Part shown: positions 5,948 through 7,584 of the stretch, one piece after another
Layout of the letters: the number at the start of each line of letters is the position of its first letter
How positions within the stretch are numbered: the stretch's first letter is position 1
Assembly (NCBI GenBank): GCA_937958375.1
Contig: CALGNY010000142.1
Span: 1 to 7,584 of the forward strand
Origin: an uncultured Bacillaceae bacterium
GTDB taxonomy: Bacteria; Bacillota; Bacilli; Bacillales; Alkalibacillaceae
DNA length: 7,584 nt
Direction of reading: 5' to 3'
Program-made: the position numbers and the translations under genes
Notes under the pieces: generated by a model
Seen by the model: the letters and a program-made list of their open reading frames with translations, nothing else
What the model was told of the DNA's origin: nothing
Databases searched by the model: none

Positions 5948-6631
5948 ATGATGAATGATAGCCGTCAGCTTGTTTTAATGAAAGGGACCCAAAAGGGCAT
6001 CACCGTATATTTGGATGATGATTGCTCTTTTGAACAGCTGCTGAATGAATTGAAAAATAAGTTAGATACAAGTGATGATCGCGATCGGACGGAATTGATT
6101 TTACATAGTCAATATCGTTATTTACAACCTGATCAAGAGGCGAAAATCCGGAAGATGGTTGAAGAGCATAGTAGTTATCGGATTAAGCAATTTCAATCCT
6201 ATGTGTTGACGACTGAGGAAGCCTCGGAGCAATTGGACGATTTGGCCGTAAAACCCGCCATCCGTAATGTTCGCTCCGGACAAGTCCACCAAGTTGACGG
6301 GGATGCCTTAATTTTAGGTGATATCAACCCTGGGGGCATGGTTATGGCTTCCGGAAATGTTTATGTTTTCGGAAAGCTGAGAGGCATCGCTCATGCGGGG
6401 TGTAAAGGGAATAAAGAATGTGTCATCGTGGCTGCACATATGAATCCCAGTCAACTTCGAATCGCCAACAAAATCAGCCGGTCCCCTGATTATGATGTAG
6501 AAGGTTCGGACCGTGAATTTGCTTATATTAATCTTGAAAATGATATGATAGAAGTAGAAAAAGTAAACTATCTACCGAAAGTACGACCAAATCTTATCGA
6601 TCGGTTAGAAAGGGGTATCGAGAATGGGTGA
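5948..6631 (+). CDS. minC: Septum site-determining protein MinC
   Basis: This 227-residue FtsZ inhibitor matches MinC of Bacillus in length. The N-terminal domain (about 5-100) carries the FtsZ-antagonising fold. The C-terminal domain (about 108-210) is the right-handed beta-helix that dimerises and binds MinD, with R-S-G-Q at 109-112, G-D-I-N-P-G-G (124-130), G-N-V-Y-V-F-G-K-L-R-G (136-146) and A-G-C-K-G-N (150-155). MinC with MinD stops Z-ring assembly near the poles; no minE is visible, consistent with a DivIVA/MinJ-type system as in Bacillus. Two adjacent ATGs (5948 and 5951) follow GGGGTGA (5938-5944), and the second has the more usual spacing. The stop overlaps the minD start by 8 bases. 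Confidence 0.95.
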   Translation: MMNDSRQLVLMKGTQKGITVYLDDDCSFEQLLNELKNKLDTSDDRDRTELILHSQYRYLQPDQEAKIRKMVEEHSSYRIKQFQSYVLTTEEASEQLDDLAVKPAIRNVRSGQVHQVDGDALILGDINPGGMVMASGNVYVFGKLRGIAHAGCKGNKECVIVAAHMNPSQLRIANKISRSPDYDVEGSDREFAYINLENDMIEVEKVNYLPKVRPNLIDRLERGIENG

Positions 6632-7418
6632 AGCAATCGTTATCACTTCCGGAAAAGGTGGAGTCGGCAAAACGACAACCACAGCGAATATAGGAACCGC
6701 TCTAGCGTTACAAGATCAAAAGGTTTGTTTAGTCGACACCGATATTGGCTTGCGGAATTTGGATGTCGTATTAGGCTTGGAAAATCGGATCATTTTCAAC
6801 ATTATTGATGTGATTGATGGAAACTGTAAGCTACAAACCGCCTTAGTCAAGGATAAACGGTTTGACTGCCTGCATCTATTGCCTGCTGCCCAAACGAATG
6901 ATAAAAATGACATCTCTGCACAAGCAATGAAGGACTTAGTCGAACAATTGAAGCCTGATTATGATTACATATTGATCGATTGCCCAGCCGGTATCGAGCA
7001 AGGCTTCTCCAACGCTGTAGCAGGTGCGGATAAAGCGATTGTCGTCACTACCCCAGAAAAATCCAGTGTTCGGGATGCCGATCGGATCGTTGGGCTATTA
7101 GAAAAAGAAGGCTTACGCGATCCTCACCTCATTATTAACCGAATCCGTAAGCATATGATTGACAGCGGTGACATGCTGAGTGTCGATGATATCGTCTCTA
7201 CATTATCGGTTGATTTGCTCGGCGTCGTTCTCGATGATGAAGACGTCATCAAAGCTTCCCATCACGGAGAACCTGTCGCATTCCAACCCGATACGAAAGC
7301 ATCCATCAGCTACCGCAACATCTCCCGTCGAATTCTCGGTGAATCCGTCCCACTCATGTCATTCGACGAAGAAAAAGGCTTTATGTCTAAGGTGAAAAAA
7401 TTATTCGGAAGAAAATAA
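6624..7418 (+). CDS. minD: Septum site-determining protein MinD (ParA/MinD ATPase)
   Basis: The 264-residue membrane-associated ATPase recruits and activates MinC. It shows the deviant Walker A motif S-G-K-G-G-V-G-K-T-T (9-18) with signature lysine K11, switch I D-T-D-I-G-L-R-N-L-D (38-47), switch II/Walker B I-L-I-D-C-P-A-G (116-123) and the conserved I-N-R-I-R (171-175). The C-terminal K-G-F-M-S-K-V-K-K-L-F-G-R-K (251-264) is the amphipathic membrane-targeting helix that folds on the bilayer when ATP drives dimerisation. AAAGGGG (6609-6615) lies 8 bases before the ATG. The start lies inside the end of minC, so the two proteins are probably made in linked amounts. A strong terminator follows directly. 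In the last third of the gene many codons end in C, unlike mreD. Confidence 0.97.
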   Translation: MGEAIVITSGKGGVGKTTTTANIGTALALQDQKVCLVDTDIGLRNLDVVLGLENRIIFNIIDVIDGNCKLQTALVKDKRFDCLHLLPAAQTNDKNDISAQAMKDLVEQLKPDYDYILIDCPAGIEQGFSNAVAGADKAIVVTTPEKSSVRDADRIVGLLEKEGLRDPHLIINRIRKHMIDSGDMLSVDDIVSTLSVDLLGVVLDDEDVIKASHHGEPVAFQPDTKASISYRNISRRILGESVPLMSFDEEKGFMSKVKKLFGRK

Positions 7419-7421
7419 AGG

Positions 7422-7451
7422 ACACTCCCTCGGTGGTGAGGGAGTGTTTTT
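7422..7451 (+). terminator. Intrinsic terminator of the mreB-minD run
   Basis: ACACTCCCTC (7422-7431) and GAGGGAGTGT (7438-7447) form a perfect 10-base-pair stem with a GGTGGT loop. It is followed by a run of T ending at 7451, three bases after the minD stop codon region. This is a textbook rho-independent terminator. Confidence 0.95.
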
Positions 7452-7515
7452 GGTTTGGGTTAGGGGATCGACTGTTTTTTATCTAATTGATTGGTTGGTT
7501 AATATCCGATCTAGC

Positions 7516-7584
7516 GTTTTATTTGCTCGAACTCCGTGCACTTACTGAGTTGGGTGAAATAAATTAGTTTTATTTGCTCGAACT
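7516..7584. repeat. Direct repeat with 51-base period, beginning of a possible tandem array
   Basis: The 18-base sequence GTTTTATTTGCTCGAACT occurs exactly at 7516-7533 and again at 7567-7584, where the window ends. The unit of 51 bases is itself partly palindromic: TTTATTT (7518-7524) matches AAATAAA (7557-7563), AACTC (7530-7534) matches GAGTT (7547-7551), and GTGCAC (7536-7541) is a palindrome. No gene is visible in 7452-7584. Confidence 0.7.

Noticed and set aside
7180..7395. A 71-codon + strand frame inside minD
   Set aside because: It lies wholly within minD in another frame and has no translation signal; the minD frame has all the expected motifs.

Overview
The window looks like chromosome from a spore-forming member of the Bacillaceae (Firmicutes). 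The main evidence is the gene order spoIIB-like, radC, mreB, mreC, mreD, minC, minD on the + strand. This is the shape-and-division cluster of Bacillus, with MinCD present and no minE. Shine-Dalgarno sequences are strong, the base composition is moderately AT-rich, and the left edge carries a Bacillus-type structured intergenic repeat. I cannot name the species.

Layout. Positions 1-190 hold a gene-free run of five small hairpins that I read as a composite intergenic repeat. Positions 285-1328 (minus) encode a cytosolic serine hydrolase of the beta-lactamase/class C penicillin-binding family, with two candidate promoters in the 231-base divergent gap. Positions 1560-2366 (+) encode a short membrane-anchored SPOR-domain protein, best read as SpoIIB. 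radC follows and probably starts at GTG 2517 rather than further upstream. A 248-base gap then holds a long hairpin and a sigma-A-like promoter with an inverted repeat over its -10. From 3455 to 7418 mreB, mreC, mreD, minC and minD run closely spaced: 15 bases, 1 base, 47 bases, and an 8-base overlap. A near-perfect intrinsic terminator closes the run at 7422-7451. At the right edge an 18-base exact direct repeat marks the start of what may be a tandem array with a 51-base period.

How the genes work together. MreB filaments with MreC and MreD guide side-wall peptidoglycan synthesis. MinC, activated and recruited to the membrane by MinD, blocks FtsZ assembly away from mid-cell. SpoIIB acts at the sporulation septum. 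The cluster therefore links elongation, division-site choice and sporulation. RadC is a conserved passenger of unclear function, and the hydrolase appears unrelated.

Departures from the B. subtilis order: maf is missing between spoIIB and radC, a hydrolase lies where comC would be, and minD is followed by a terminator and repeats instead of directly by spoIVFA. I see no convincing undescribed multi-gene system. The items most worth a second look are the structured repeats at both edges, the mreB leader, and the lost maf gene.
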